A DNA stretch of 64,000 bases, taken from NCBI RefSeq assembly GCF_030758955.1, contig NZ_CP132360.1:2576717-2640716 (forward strand), in the 5' to 3' direction. Positions 9,675-17,866 of this stretch are shown here, piece by piece. Origin of the DNA: Agrococcus beijingensis (GTDB lineage: Bacteria > Actinomycetota > Actinomycetes > Actinomycetales > Microbacteriaceae). The notes under the pieces are model-generated. The model was not told the DNA's origin and searched no databases. It saw only the letters and a program-made list of their open reading frames with translations. The translations under genes and the position numbers were made by a program. Every line of letters starts with the position of its first letter. Position 1 is the first letter of the stretch.

Positions 9675-11087
9675 ATGCTGCTGGAGCGCATCTACGACGA
9701 GGACCTCGCACAGGCGAGTTACGTCATCGGTTGCCAGGCGACCGGCGAGGCGATCGTGATCGACCCCCGCCGCGACGTCGACGAGTACATGCGACTGGCC
9801 GACAAGCACGGCCTGCGCATCGCGCACGTCACCGAGACCCATATCCACGCCGACTACCTCTCAGGCACCCGCGAGTTCGCGGCGCGCACCGGTGCCCGCA
9901 TGCACGTCTCCGACGAGGGCGGACCCGACTGGACCTACGGCACCGGCTTCGACGACGCCGACCGGATGCACGACGGCGACGAGATCGTCGTCGGCAACGT
10001 GACGCTGCGAGCGGTGCACACCCCCGGCCACACGCCCGAACACCTGTCGTTCCTCGTGACCGACGGCGCGCAGGCCCAGGAGCCGGGCTTCATGCTCACC
10101 GGCGACTTCGTGTTCGTCGGCGACGTCGGCCGACCGGACCTGCTCGACGAGGCGGCCGGCGGCGTCGACACCCGCTTCGAGGGCGCTCACCAACTCTTCG
10201 CGAGCCTGCGCGACCGCTTCCTGACACTGCCCGACTACGTCCAGGTGCTGCCAGCGCACGGTGCCGGCAGCGCGTGCGGCAAGTCGCTCGGCGCGATCGC
10301 GGCGACGACCGTCGGCTACGAGCGCGCCTTCTCGTGGTGGGCTCCCTACCTCGCCGCCGACGACGAGCAAGGCTTCGTCGACGAGCTACTCTCCGGCCAG
10401 CCCGACGCCCACGCGTACTTCGCCCGAATGAAGTCCCAGAACCGCACCGGCCCCGCGGTGCTCCACCCCCGCGCACCGCTCCCCGAGCGGTCCACTGCGG
10501 AGGTGCAGCACCTCCTGGAGCGCGACCTCGCGATCCTGGTGGACACTCGGGACCGCCGGCAGGTGCACGACGGCACCGTGGTCGGTTCCCTCAACATCCC
10601 GGGCGCAGCGAAGGCCGCGACCTACGGGGCGTGGGTCTACGATCCGGAGGCGGAGCACCGGCCGCTCGTTCTCCTCGCGGACGACCGCGAGGAGGCGGAG
10701 CGGATGCGCGACCACCTCGTGCGGGTCGGCATCGACGCCGTCGACGGTTTCATCCGCTCCCTCGACGGGCTCGAGCTGGTGCAGCCCCGACTGCTGCAGC
10801 CGGAGGAGCTCGACGGCCTCGCCGACGTGAACCTGGTCGACGTGCGCGGCAGCTCCGAGCACGCCGACGGGCACATCCCCGGCTCCGCGCACCTCAGCGG
10901 CGGCCGCGCGCTGTGGCACCTCGACGAGTTGCCCGCGGACGGCACCGTCGTGACGTACTGCCAGAGCGGCGTGCGCAACAGCGTCGTCGCCAGCGCACTG
11001 CGCCGGGCCGGCGTCGACGTCGTCGAGCTCGACGGCTCCTACCTCGGGTGGCTCCAGACAACCGGGCGCGAGCCGGCGACCAGCTGA
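9675..11087 (+). CDS. Persulfide dioxygenase-rhodanese fusion (CstB/ETHE1-like)
   Basis: 470 residues from ATG 9675 (ribosome site AAGGAGAG). Residues 1-250 are a metallo-beta-lactamase fold of the ETHE1/persulfide dioxygenase type. The iron-site motif is THIHADY (His56, His58, Asp60), with HTPGHTPEHLSF and a later LTGDFVFVGDVGRPDL. Two rhodanese-like domains follow. The first (about 275-365) lacks the active Cys; the second (about 375-465) has the loop CQSGVR with Cys429. Such fusions oxidise persulfide to sulfite and pass sulfane sulfur to or from thiols, making thiosulfate. It is the central enzyme of the CstR operon. Confidence 0.9.
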   Translation: MLLERIYDEDLAQASYVIGCQATGEAIVIDPRRDVDEYMRLADKHGLRIAHVTETHIHADYLSGTREFAARTGARMHVSDEGGPDWTYGTGFDDADRMHDGDEIVVGNVTLRAVHTPGHTPEHLSFLVTDGAQAQEPGFMLTGDFVFVGDVGRPDLLDEAAGGVDTRFEGAHQLFASLRDRFLTLPDYVQVLPAHGAGSACGKSLGAIAATTVGYERAFSWWAPYLAADDEQGFVDELLSGQPDAHAYFARMKSQNRTGPAVLHPRAPLPERSTAEVQHLLERDLAILVDTRDRRQVHDGTVVGSLNIPGAAKAATYGAWVYDPEAEHRPLVLLADDREEAERMRDHLVRVGIDAVDGFIRSLDGLELVQPRLLQPEELDGLADVNLVDVRGSSEHADGHIPGSAHLSGGRALWHLDELPADGTVVTYCQSGVRNSVVASALRRAGVDVVELDGSYLGWLQTTGREPATS

Positions 11088-11109
11088 CCGCCGAGGATCG
11101 AGGCGCCCG

Positions 11110-11883
11110 ATGACGCCGACCGCCACCATCGCCGTTCTTGCGCTCGCCCTGCTGGTCGGCATCAGCCTCGGCCTGCTGGGCGGCGGCGGCTCGATCCTCG
11201 CCGTGCCCATCCTGACCGCCGTCGGCGGCGTGGAGCCGCGAGCCGCCATCGCGTCGTCACTGCTCATCGTCGGCACGACGAGCGCCCTCGGACTGCTGCA
11301 GCACGCTCGCGCGGGCCGCGTGCGCTGGCGTGTCGGGGTAGTCTTCGGAGCGGCCGGTGTCGTCGGCGCGCTCGTCGGCGGGCTGCTCGGCCGCACGCTG
11401 CCCCCAGGCGTGCTCATGGTGCTGCTCGCCGGCACGATGATCGCCGCCGCGGTGGCGATGCTTCGCCGGCGCCCGCGTCACGACCGGGCGGAGCCCGCTC
11501 GGCCGCGCATCGCCCTCGTCCTCGTGCTCGGAACGGTTGTCGGCTCACTCGCCGGGCTGGTCGGCGCGGGGGGCGGCTTCCTCATCGTCCCCGCGCTGAT
11601 CCTGCTCGCCGGCCTGCCCGCGTCGGCCGCGATCGGCACATCCTTGCTCGTCATCGCGATGCAATCGCTCGCCGGGCTCGCGGCCCAACCAGCACTCCCC
11701 GACATCCCCTGGGCGCTGGTGCTGCCGTTCACCGCAATCGCCGTGGCGGGCTCCTTCCTCGGCTCGGCGCTCACCGGCCGCATCCCCGAACGGGCACTGC
11801 GCACCGGATTCGCGGTGCTCGTGCTCAGCGTGGCCGTCGCGCTGCTCGTGCAGCAGCTCGCGCTCCACCTCCCGCTCACCTGA
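11110..11883 (+). CDS. TauE/SafE-type sulfite or sulfur-anion exporter
   Basis: 257-residue membrane protein of eight predicted helices in two repeats, each beginning with the family signature (GGGGSILAVPIL near residue 27 and GAGGGFLIVPALILL near 150). TauE/SafE proteins move sulfite, sulfoacetate or related anions out of the cell. In cst operons they are paired with the persulfide dioxygenase whose product is sulfite or thiosulfate, as here (22 bp downstream of it). A second, unrelated-context TauE paralogue lies at 36870-37664. Confidence 0.88.
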   Translation: MTPTATIAVLALALLVGISLGLLGGGGSILAVPILTAVGGVEPRAAIASSLLIVGTTSALGLLQHARAGRVRWRVGVVFGAAGVVGALVGGLLGRTLPPGVLMVLLAGTMIAAAVAMLRRRPRHDRAEPARPRIALVLVLGTVVGSLAGLVGAGGGFLIVPALILLAGLPASAAIGTSLLVIAMQSLAGLAAQPALPDIPWALVLPFTAIAVAGSFLGSALTGRIPERALRTGFAVLVLSVAVALLVQQLALHLPLT

Positions 11884-11908
11884 ACGACACCGCTCACCGG
11901 AGAACACC

Positions 11909-12274
11909 ATGACCAGAACCCAGCTCGCCGGCCTCGCCGGCCTCGCGCTCGCCGCCGTCACGACAGGCTGCGCATCGACGCCCCCTGGCAGCGTCGCAGC
12001 TCCAGCGGACGCCGTCGTCATCGACGTGCGCACCGCGCCCGAGTTGGCATCCGGTCACCTCGACGGCGCGGTCCTCCTCGACGTGTCGAACGGCGACCTC
12101 GCCGCGGCACTGCCCTCGCTCGACCCTGATGCGCCCTACTTCGTCCACTGCAGGTCCGGCAGCCGGTCAGCACAGGCGGTCGCGCTCATGCGCGAGGCCG
12201 GCTTCGCGGACGTCACCGACCTCGGCGCGCTCAAGAGCGCGTCAGCGGCGACCGGCCTCGCAATCGGGCGCTGA
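11909..12274 (+). CDS. Secreted rhodanese-domain lipoprotein
   Basis: 121 residues. The signal peptide has a lipobox ending at Cys21 (AAVTTGC). A single rhodanese domain follows: VIDVRTAPELASGHLDGA, then the active loop HCRSGSRS with Cys81. It is anchored on the outer face of the membrane, so it probably handles sulfane sulfur or cyanide outside the cell, complementing the cytosolic fusion enzyme. Fourth in the operon, 25 bp after tauE. Confidence 0.88.
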   Translation: MTRTQLAGLAGLALAAVTTGCASTPPGSVAAPADAVVIDVRTAPELASGHLDGAVLLDVSNGDLAAALPSLDPDAPYFVHCRSGSRSAQAVALMREAGFADVTDLGALKSASAATGLAIGR

Positions 12275-12319
12275 CGCCGGCCCATCCGACCATCACCGAT
12301 CCAGGGAGCAACCCCGAAC

Positions 12320-12697
12320 ATGACCACGCGTGACATCACCATCGAAACGATCGACTCGACCATCGCCGGCGACGGCATGGTGCTCCTCGACTTCTGGGCG
12401 GCATGGTGCGGCCCCTGCCGCAGCTTCGCGCCCGTCTTCGACCGAGCTGCCGCGTCGAACACCGACATCGTGTTCGGTAAGGTCGACACCGAGGACCAGC
12501 AGCAGCTGGCCGCGGCGTTCCGCATCACGTCCATCCCGACGCTCATGGCCTTCCGCGACGGGATCCTCGTCTTCTCGCAGCCCGGCGCGCTGGGCCAGGC
12601 CCAGCTCGACAGCCTCATCGCCGGCGTCCGCGCGCTCGACATGGACGACGTGCGCCGCCAGGTCGCCGAGCAGCGCGCAGCCGCCGAGGCGCCGTGA
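12320..12697 (+). CDS. Thioredoxin
   Basis: 125-residue thioredoxin with the canonical active site WCGPCR (Cys30, Cys33), the cis-Pro segment ITSIPTLMAF, and no signal peptide, so cytosolic. In this operon it probably reduces persulfidated or disulfide-linked proteins, or regenerates the rhodanese Cys. The C-terminal tail (MDDVRRQVAEQRAAAEAP) is charged and helical. Its TGA overlaps the GTG of the next gene by four bases. Confidence 0.93.
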   Translation: MTTRDITIETIDSTIAGDGMVLLDFWAAWCGPCRSFAPVFDRAAASNTDIVFGKVDTEDQQQLAAAFRITSIPTLMAFRDGILVFSQPGALGQAQLDSLIAGVRALDMDDVRRQVAEQRAAAEAP

Positions 12698-12975
12698 CTT
12701 CCCGCCGCCGCGCCCCGGTCTGCGCTCCGGGAAGCATCGAACGCGTCGTGCAGGCCGCTGTCGGCGCGCTGACCGGCGCGTTCGCGCTCAGCAACCTGCA
12801 CGACGCGCCGCTCGCCATCGCCGCCACGCTCGGCGCTGCGCTCCTCCTCACCGGCGCAGTCCGCGGCTGGTGCCCGGCATCGCTGCTCGCGCGAGTCAGT
12901 GCCACCGCCGCAGAGCACAACACGCTTGGCATCCCCGAAGCCCGCCAGCCGCTCGACCAGCGAGGCCCCCGCTAG
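12694..12975 (+). CDS. Small membrane protein, YgaP/DUF2892-like
   Basis: 93 residues, GTG start inside the thioredoxin stop (GTGA). Two hydrophobic helices (about 21-38 and 44-57) are followed by GWCPASLLA, matching the inner-membrane DUF2892 domain that is fused to rhodanese in YgaP. Here it is a separate polypeptide in an operon with a rhodanese lipoprotein. It probably partners sulfur transfer or export. Last gene of the operon before the decayed stretch. Confidence 0.75.
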   Translation: MTSRRRAPVCAPGSIERVVQAAVGALTGAFALSNLHDAPLAIAATLGAALLLTGAVRGWCPASLLARVSATAAEHNTLGIPEARQPLDQRGPR

Positions 12976-13170
12976 AGCGCAGGCTTCAGCCGCCCCCTCG
13001 TGCTGCCTCGCCGATTGCTAGTCGTCGAGGACGTGTCGTGGGCCGTCGGTTCCGATGACGAGGGCTCCGGCGCAGTGCGCCGAGACGCACTCGCGCCAAC
13101 GCCGCGGCGAGCTCGCGTGCAGATCGGCCCGCCAGCGCGGCCGAGCAGGATCAGTTCATCGGCCACGATC
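12976..13170 (-). pseudogene. Universal stress protein (UspA) C-terminal remnant
   Basis: Minus-strand reading begins VADELILLGRAG, the typical UspA segment before the phosphate loop. The expected C-terminal strand (CVSAHCAGALVIGTDG) appears only in another frame about 60 bases further on. At least one frameshift separates them and no start lies upstream, so this is a broken fragment. Assignment rests on short motifs. Confidence 0.4.
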
Positions 13171-13634
13171 CGATGCCGTCACCGCATCCGCTCCGGCTGG
13201 CGGTGCGGATGCTGCGCGGTGTCCGCGGCGCGCCAGCGCGATCGTCCAGGCGACGTCGGCGAGGAGCAGTAGCCCGCCGGCGTCATTCCACGCGACGTCA
13301 TACGGCAGCAGCTCCCCCGCCTCGGCTCGCGCGGCGCGCGGCATGCAATGGGGGACGGCATCGACATGCGCCCAGGGTTGCACGGGTACGGATCCTGGCT
13401 ATCGGCGGACGCTCAGATCCCCGTGGCGCCCGAGGCTTTCTGCGCTCGTCCGGACGTCCTTAACACTCCCGGCTCCGACACCACGTCCAAGACGCTCCAC
13501 CGCGAATCGGAGAGCGATGGCGCGGCATGCGCCGGTACGACGCGGTCTCTTTGAAGCGACTCGATCGCCGGTCCGGGCCGCGGCGTCCTGCCGCTCCGGT
13601 GACGGCTCCCTCCGCCGGGGAGCTCAGCGCACTT
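13171..13634. other. Decayed, unassigned DNA
   Basis: No intact gene. The minus strand keeps a short open frame (13156-13383) with a hydrophobic segment, WNDAGGLLLLADVAWTIALA, that looks like one helix of a membrane protein. No start, ribosome site or continuation supports a gene. It sits between the UspA and CtaG remnants and is probably part of the same decay. Confidence 0.35.
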
Positions 13635-14112
13635 GGCTTACCGCCACGCCGCCGGGCCGCCGGCGGGACGCATGACGTCCGGCTTCTCGGTACCAGCGCG
13701 CGCAGAAGAGCGCCACGATCGCGGCCTCGATCAGCTGCCCGCGTAGTACGTGAGCTGCGCGCCGGCTGCACGTCACCGACGGCATACAGGTCGGGAGGAG
13801 TGGCGAAGAGCGTCTTGGCGAGGATGCTGTGCGACGCCATCGTGGCGAGGGGTGCGACTGCGGTGATGAGGTGAGGCGCTCGATGCGGTGTCGAGTCGAG
13901 GCCGATGGCCGCGGTCGTCAGGAGGTAGCCCGCGAGGAGCAGGTGGGCGTGGACCGCCACGTGCACCAGCGAACCGGACTGCATCCAGCCGACCAGGGGT
14001 GTCGAATAGATCTGCCACAGTCCGCCGGCATTGAGACACGCTGCGGTGACGGCTCGCGTGTCGCCTCTCGCCTGGATGGACAGACGCGGGTCGGCGGGCG
14101 CCGCCCTCGCTC
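13635..14112 (-). pseudogene. Cytochrome c oxidase assembly protein (CtaG/caa3 type) remnant
   Basis: Minus-strand frame from about 14112 reads ACLNAGGLWQIYSTPLVGWM, then HVAVHAHLLLAGYLLTTA and later MASHSILAKTLF. These are the conserved membrane segments of the CtaG_Cox family. After about 13770 the frame shifts by one base, and QLIEAAIVALFCARWYREAG, the family's C-terminal helix, continues in another frame. A stop lies just upstream and the N-terminal half is absent. CtaG delivers copper to terminal oxidases, so this was once a copper or respiration gene beside the multicopper oxidase. Confidence 0.65.
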
Positions 14113-14120
14113 ATCCACTC

Positions 14121-14149
14121 TTGTTCTCGAATACTCCTGGGGGTATAGT
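14121..14149 (+). promoter_or_regulatory. Second sulfur-island promoter with CstR-type operator
   Basis: TTGTTC (14121-14126) and TATAGT (14144-14149), spacing 17. The palindrome ATACTCCTGGGGGTAT at 14131-14146 matches the two operators at 9243-9281 and overlaps the -10 in the same way as the first. It precedes the DUF302-SHOCT-oxidase unit and probably puts it under the same repressor. Confidence 0.65.
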
Positions 14150-14233
14150 TGGATGCATCAGCGGGGACCGCGGATCGTGCCGGCACAAGCCTTCGGCCGA
14201 CTCCCGCCCGCCCCGAGTCGCTTGGAGCAAGCC

Positions 14234-14635
14234 ATGAGCTACGGCATGACCACGACAGTCGCCCTCCCCTTCGACGAAGCGGTCGCCGCGATCCGCGCGG
14301 CGCTCGCCACGCAGGGATTCGGCGTGCTGACCGAGATCGACATGGCAGCGACGCTCAAGGCGAAGCTCGACGTCGACATGCCCCCGCAGGTGATCCTGGG
14401 CGCGTGCAATCCTCCCCTTGCGCTCCGCGCGCTCCAGGCGGAGGAGTCCATCGGACTGCTGCTCCCCTGCAACGTCACGGTGCGCGACGCCGGCGACGGC
14501 ACGTCGGTCGTCGAGGCGCTCGACCCGAAGGTCATGGTCGGCGTCACCGGGAACGACGCGCTGCGAGCGGTCGCACACGAAGCGGCGGACCGCCTGGGCG
14601 CGGCGCTTGCCGAAGTCGGCAGCGGCAACGAGTGA
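14234..14635 (+). CDS. DUF302 domain protein
   Basis: 133 residues. The DUF302 fold is recognisable from TTVALPFDEAVAAIRAALA and GVLTEIDMAATLKAKLD, then GACNPPLALRALQAEESIGL and LPCNVTV. Family members are small cytosolic or periplasmic proteins often found with metal- or sulfur-stress genes; the biochemical role is unknown. Two Cys (GACNPP, LLPCNV) could be thiol or metal sites. First gene behind the third CstR-type operator. Confidence 0.88.
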   Translation: MSYGMTTTVALPFDEAVAAIRAALATQGFGVLTEIDMAATLKAKLDVDMPPQVILGACNPPLALRALQAEESIGLLLPCNVTVRDAGDGTSVVEALDPKVMVGVTGNDALRAVAHEAADRLGAALAEVGSGNE

Positions 14636-14684
14636 CGGCGCGACCCGGACTGCGCCTCAAGCACGAGAACTGGGAGGTCGAAGC

Positions 14685-14957
14685 ATGTTGATGGGCAACT
14701 GGAGCGGCATGGGCAACTGGAGCGGCATGGGCCCGGGACTGGGGTGGGTGTTCCTGCTCTTGATGATCGCGGGCATCGCGGCGCTCGTCGTCCTGACGGT
14801 GCGGCTCGCGACCGGCGGTCTGAACCGCGGAGGCGACCGGCCAGCGGACGCGCGGGGCGGATCGGCGCGCGCCATTCTCGACGAGCGCTACGCGCGTGGC
14901 GAGATCGACCACGCTGAGTACGACGAGCGAGTCGCACGCCTGCGCGACGCTCCTTGA
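14685..14957 (+). CDS. SHOCT-domain membrane protein
   Basis: 90 residues from ATG 14685 (ribosome site GGGAGG); an ATG two codons later is possible. The N-terminus has two GNWSGM repeats, then one membrane helix (about 16-39). A linker follows, and then a C-terminal SHOCT helix pair: ARAILDERYARGEIDHAEYDERVARL. SHOCT modules are oligomerisation tails. Its TGA overlaps the ATG of the oxidase (TGATG). Confidence 0.87.
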   Translation: MLMGNWSGMGNWSGMGPGLGWVFLLLMIAGIAALVVLTVRLATGGLNRGGDRPADARGGSARAILDERYARGEIDHAEYDERVARLRDAP

Positions 14958-15751
14958 TGGAGCCGATCACACGCCGCCAGGCTCTGGTGCTGGGCGCCTG
15001 CGGCGCCGCGGGCGTGGTAGTCGGTGGGCTCGGGCTCGGCGGCACGGGTCTGCCCTGGATCTCGCCCGACACGACGCCCTCCGGGCCGCTGGCCGAGCCG
15101 AGCTCGCTGCGAAGCCGCGGGGGCGTGCTCCGCACCGAGCTGGTCGCCGCGGAGCATGAGAACGAGATAGCCGGCCGGCGGGCGCGTGTGCTCGGCTATA
15201 ACGGCAGCGTCCCGGCCTCGACGTGGCGCGTGCGACCGGGCGACCGCATCGAGGTCCGCCTCGAGAACCGCCTGCGCGAGCCGACCAATCTCCATACGCA
15301 TGGGCTCCACGTCTCCCCGACTGGCAACGGAGACAATCCCCTCATCAGCCTCGCACCCGGCGAGGTGTTCGACTACCGCTTCGACATCCCGCGCGACCAC
15401 CCCAGCGGCGTGTTCTGGTATCACCCCCACCACCACGGCAACGTCGCCGATCAGATCTTCGGCGGCCTCTTCGGTGCCATCGTGGTCGAGGACGACGCGC
15501 TCGCGGTCGCCCGCGAGCGGGTGCTCGTGATCTCGGACATCTCGTTCGCCGGCGGAGCCGTCGCTGCCGCTTCGGAGGCAGATCGCATGATGGGCCGGGA
15601 GGGCGACTTCCTGATGGTCAACGGCCAACTGCTGCCCGAGATCGTCGCGCGGCCGCGGGAGCGGGAGCGCTGGCGGATCGTCAATGCCTGCACGGCGCGC
15701 TACCTCCGACTCGCGCTGCCTGGCCAGCGGCTAGGGCATGTCTCCCAATAG
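14957..15751 (+). pseudogene. Multicopper oxidase, truncated after the second cupredoxin begins
   Basis: ATG 14957 gives a Tat-type signal (TRRQALVLGACGAAG). The first cupredoxin domain follows with copper motifs HTHGLH (His113, His115) and WYHPHHHG (His156 to His160), then the start of domain 2 (FLMVNGQLLPEI). Laccase/CotA-like enzymes run to 450-500 residues and end with the HCHxxxH type-1 copper motif; here homology stops at about codon 259 (base 15733) and a stop follows after foreign sequence. Without the C-terminal motifs it cannot be an active oxidase. The break coincides with a sequence change that looks like an insertion-element end. Confidence 0.85.
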
Positions 15752-16138
15752 TGCGGCCCAGGTGAGGCAGGCCGCGAATGGCTCATCGCGGCTTGACAGC
15801 AATAGGAGCATCGCGCGCTGGAGCTGAAAGCGACGACCCTTTCGGGTCGTCGCCGCGACGCCAGCGCCGAGGCCCGTCCCGGGCCTCGGTTCCACGGTGG
15901 ATCTGCAAACGAGGCCCGCAGTTGCCGTGCCGCAAAGACTCGGCGAACTTTCGCGCCCCGCTGACCGGCAAGGGCATGACCGCCTCCATAGCGTCAGTAC
16001 CAGCACGGCACCACCGTCTCTTCCTGCATCCGTCCGCGATCCCTGGACGGCGGGACACCGCATCCGCCGATCGCGACGACGCGACTCGCGCTGGCCCCTC
16101 CCCCCAGAACTGCAGCCCCGCTGAAACCAGGAGTCGTC
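15734..16138. other. Junction region without genes
   Basis: About 400 bases from the break in the oxidase to the ThDP enzyme. The first bases (GGGCATGTCTCCCAATAGTG) look like an insertion-sequence terminus, but no second end or transposase is present. Repeat A (15813-15888) lies within. The last 100 bases are probably the leader of the ThDP gene, which has a ribosome site AGGAG at 16128-16132. Confidence 0.4.
15813..15888. repeat. Double-hairpin repeat, copy A
   Basis: Begins GCGCGCTGGAGCT. Perfect 10-bp stem 15830-15839/15844-15853 with loop TTTC, then a perfect 9-bp stem 15868-15876/15880-15888 with loop TCC. Copies B and C lie at 19216-19290 and 19320-19360. The stem bases differ between copies while the loop and pairing are kept. 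Confidence 0.75.
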
Positions 16139-17830
16139 TTGACCGACCTCATCGCCGCGCCCGCACCGGCCGCCGCCCCCGCTCCCGTCCCCGCTCCCAC
16201 CACCGAGACCGCGGGGCACGCGATCGTGCGCGTGCTCGAGGAGCACGGCATCGACCGCGCCTTCGTCGTGCCGGGCGAGAGCTACCTCGAGGTGCTCGAC
16301 GGCCTGCACGACTCGTCGATCGAGACGGTGGTCTGCCGTCACGCGGGCGGCGCCGCCTACATGGCCGAGGCCGAGGGCAAGATCGGCCCGCTGCCGGGCG
16401 TCGCGATGGTCACGCGCGGGCCGGGCGCCGCGAACGCGCTCGTCGGTGTGCACACGGCGTGGCAGGACTCGACGCCGATGGTGCTGTTCATCGGGCTCAT
16501 CCCGCTGGCGCACCGGCACAAGGAGGCGTTCCAGGAGTTCGACGTCGATGGCTGGTTCGGCGCCGGGGCGAAGAGCGTGGTGATCCTCGACGTCGCCGAG
16601 CGCGCCCAGGAGGTCGTCGCCGACGCGCTGTTCCTCGCCCGCGCGGGCCGCCCGGGACCGGTGGTCATCGGCCTGCCGGAGGACGTCATCCGGGAGTCGA
16701 TCGAGCGTCACCCGCAGCCGCAGCTGCCGGTCGCCGACGGCGGCATGACGGGCCACGACCTCGACGCGCTGCGGGATGCGCTCGCCGGTGCCGAGAAGCC
16801 GCTCTTCGTCACCGGCGGCAGCGACTGGGACGCCGAGGCGTCGCAGCGCCTCACCCGCTGGCTCGAGCGCCACCAGCTGCCGGCCGTCGCCGAGTGGCGC
16901 ACCGAGGGCATCGTGCCCTTCGACTCGCCTTCGTACGCGGGGCCGATCGGCTACGGCCGCCCGAAGCCCACGCTCGACGTGCTCGAGGAGTGCGACCTGC
17001 TGGTGTTTGTCGGCACGCTGCCCGGCGACGTGATCACCAACGGCTTCCTGGTGCGGCAGGGCTGGGAGCGGCGCAACTTCCTCGTCTCGATCGACCCGAC
17101 GCTGCGCGGCCGCTCCGGTGCCGTCAGCCATCACATCCTCGCCCGGCCGAGCGCGTTCGCGCGCGACCTCGAGCAGATCGAGCTCGCCGCCGACCCTGCG
17201 CGCGGCGAGTGGACCCGCCGGCTTCGCGAGCAGCAGACCGCGTTCAGCGCGCTCCCCGACCGCGCGCCGCGCGAGGGCCGCGCCTCGATGGCCACCGTCA
17301 TGGCGCACCTCGTGCCCGAGCTCGACCGCGACGCGCTCGTCACCTTCGGCGCCGGCGAGCACACGAACTGGGCGCACCGCTACTTCCCCACCCGCGTCTA
17401 CCCCTCGATGGTCAGCTGCGGCAACGGCTCGATGGGCTACTCGATCCCGTCGGCCGTCGCCGCCTCGCTGCACTTCCCCGAGCGACAGGTGGTCTCGGTG
17501 GCCGGCGACGGCGAGTTCCTCATGAACGGCCAGGAGCTCGCGACCGCGAAGCAGCTCGGCGCGACGCCGCTCGTGGTGCTGGTCGACAACCAGGAGTACG
17601 GCACGATCCGCACGCACCAGGAGCGTCGGCACCCCGACCGCATCTCGGGCACGCAGCTCGAGAATCCCGACTTCGCCATGCTCGCCCGCGCGTACGGCGG
17701 GCACGGCATCACGGTCGAGCGCGACGCCGACGTGCCCGCCGCGGTCGAGGAGGCGCTGCGCCTGTGGCGCGAGGGCGACCGGTTCGTGCTGCTGCACGTG
17801 ATCACCGAGCAGCGCGCGCAGGCGTACTGA
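16139..17830 (+). CDS. ThDP-dependent enzyme of the acetolactate synthase superfamily
   Basis: 563 residues from TTG 16139. An Ala/Pro-rich leader of about 22 residues precedes the PYR domain (VVPGESYLEVL), a central domain, and a PP domain with the ThDP/Mg motif GDGEFLMNG to VDNQEYG. In nearly all relatives the PYR domain has Arg-His-Glu, the Glu that activates the cofactor; here the segment reads CRHAGGAAYM, with Ala69 in that place. Glyoxylate carboligase is the well-known natural member without this Glu. The downstream uracil-type permease is 36 bp away. The reaction cannot be named. Confidence 0.85.
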   Translation: MTDLIAAPAPAAAPAPVPAPTTETAGHAIVRVLEEHGIDRAFVVPGESYLEVLDGLHDSSIETVVCRHAGGAAYMAEAEGKIGPLPGVAMVTRGPGAANALVGVHTAWQDSTPMVLFIGLIPLAHRHKEAFQEFDVDGWFGAGAKSVVILDVAERAQEVVADALFLARAGRPGPVVIGLPEDVIRESIERHPQPQLPVADGGMTGHDLDALRDALAGAEKPLFVTGGSDWDAEASQRLTRWLERHQLPAVAEWRTEGIVPFDSPSYAGPIGYGRPKPTLDVLEECDLLVFVGTLPGDVITNGFLVRQGWERRNFLVSIDPTLRGRSGAVSHHILARPSAFARDLEQIELAADPARGEWTRRLREQQTAFSALPDRAPREGRASMATVMAHLVPELDRDALVTFGAGEHTNWAHRYFPTRVYPSMVSCGNGSMGYSIPSAVAASLHFPERQVVSVAGDGEFLMNGQELATAKQLGATPLVVLVDNQEYGTIRTHQERRHPDRISGTQLENPDFAMLARAYGGHGITVERDADVPAAVEEALRLWREGDRFVLLHVITEQRAQAY

Positions 17831-17866
17831 ATCGATCCCCGAGCGCCACTACGATCCGAAGGAGCG

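Noticed and set aside
12694..12975. Reading the small membrane protein as part of a YgaP-type fusion with the thioredoxin
   Set aside because: The thioredoxin stop is clean and the GTGA overlap indicates separate, coupled proteins.
8744..15800. attL/attR pair for an integrated island using tRNA-His
   Set aside because: No copy of the tRNA 3' end was found near 15.7 kb and no integrase gene is present.
15731..17797. 688-codon minus-strand open frame opposite the ThDP enzyme
   Set aside because: Mirror of a gene with clear family motifs; composition is typical of an antisense shadow.
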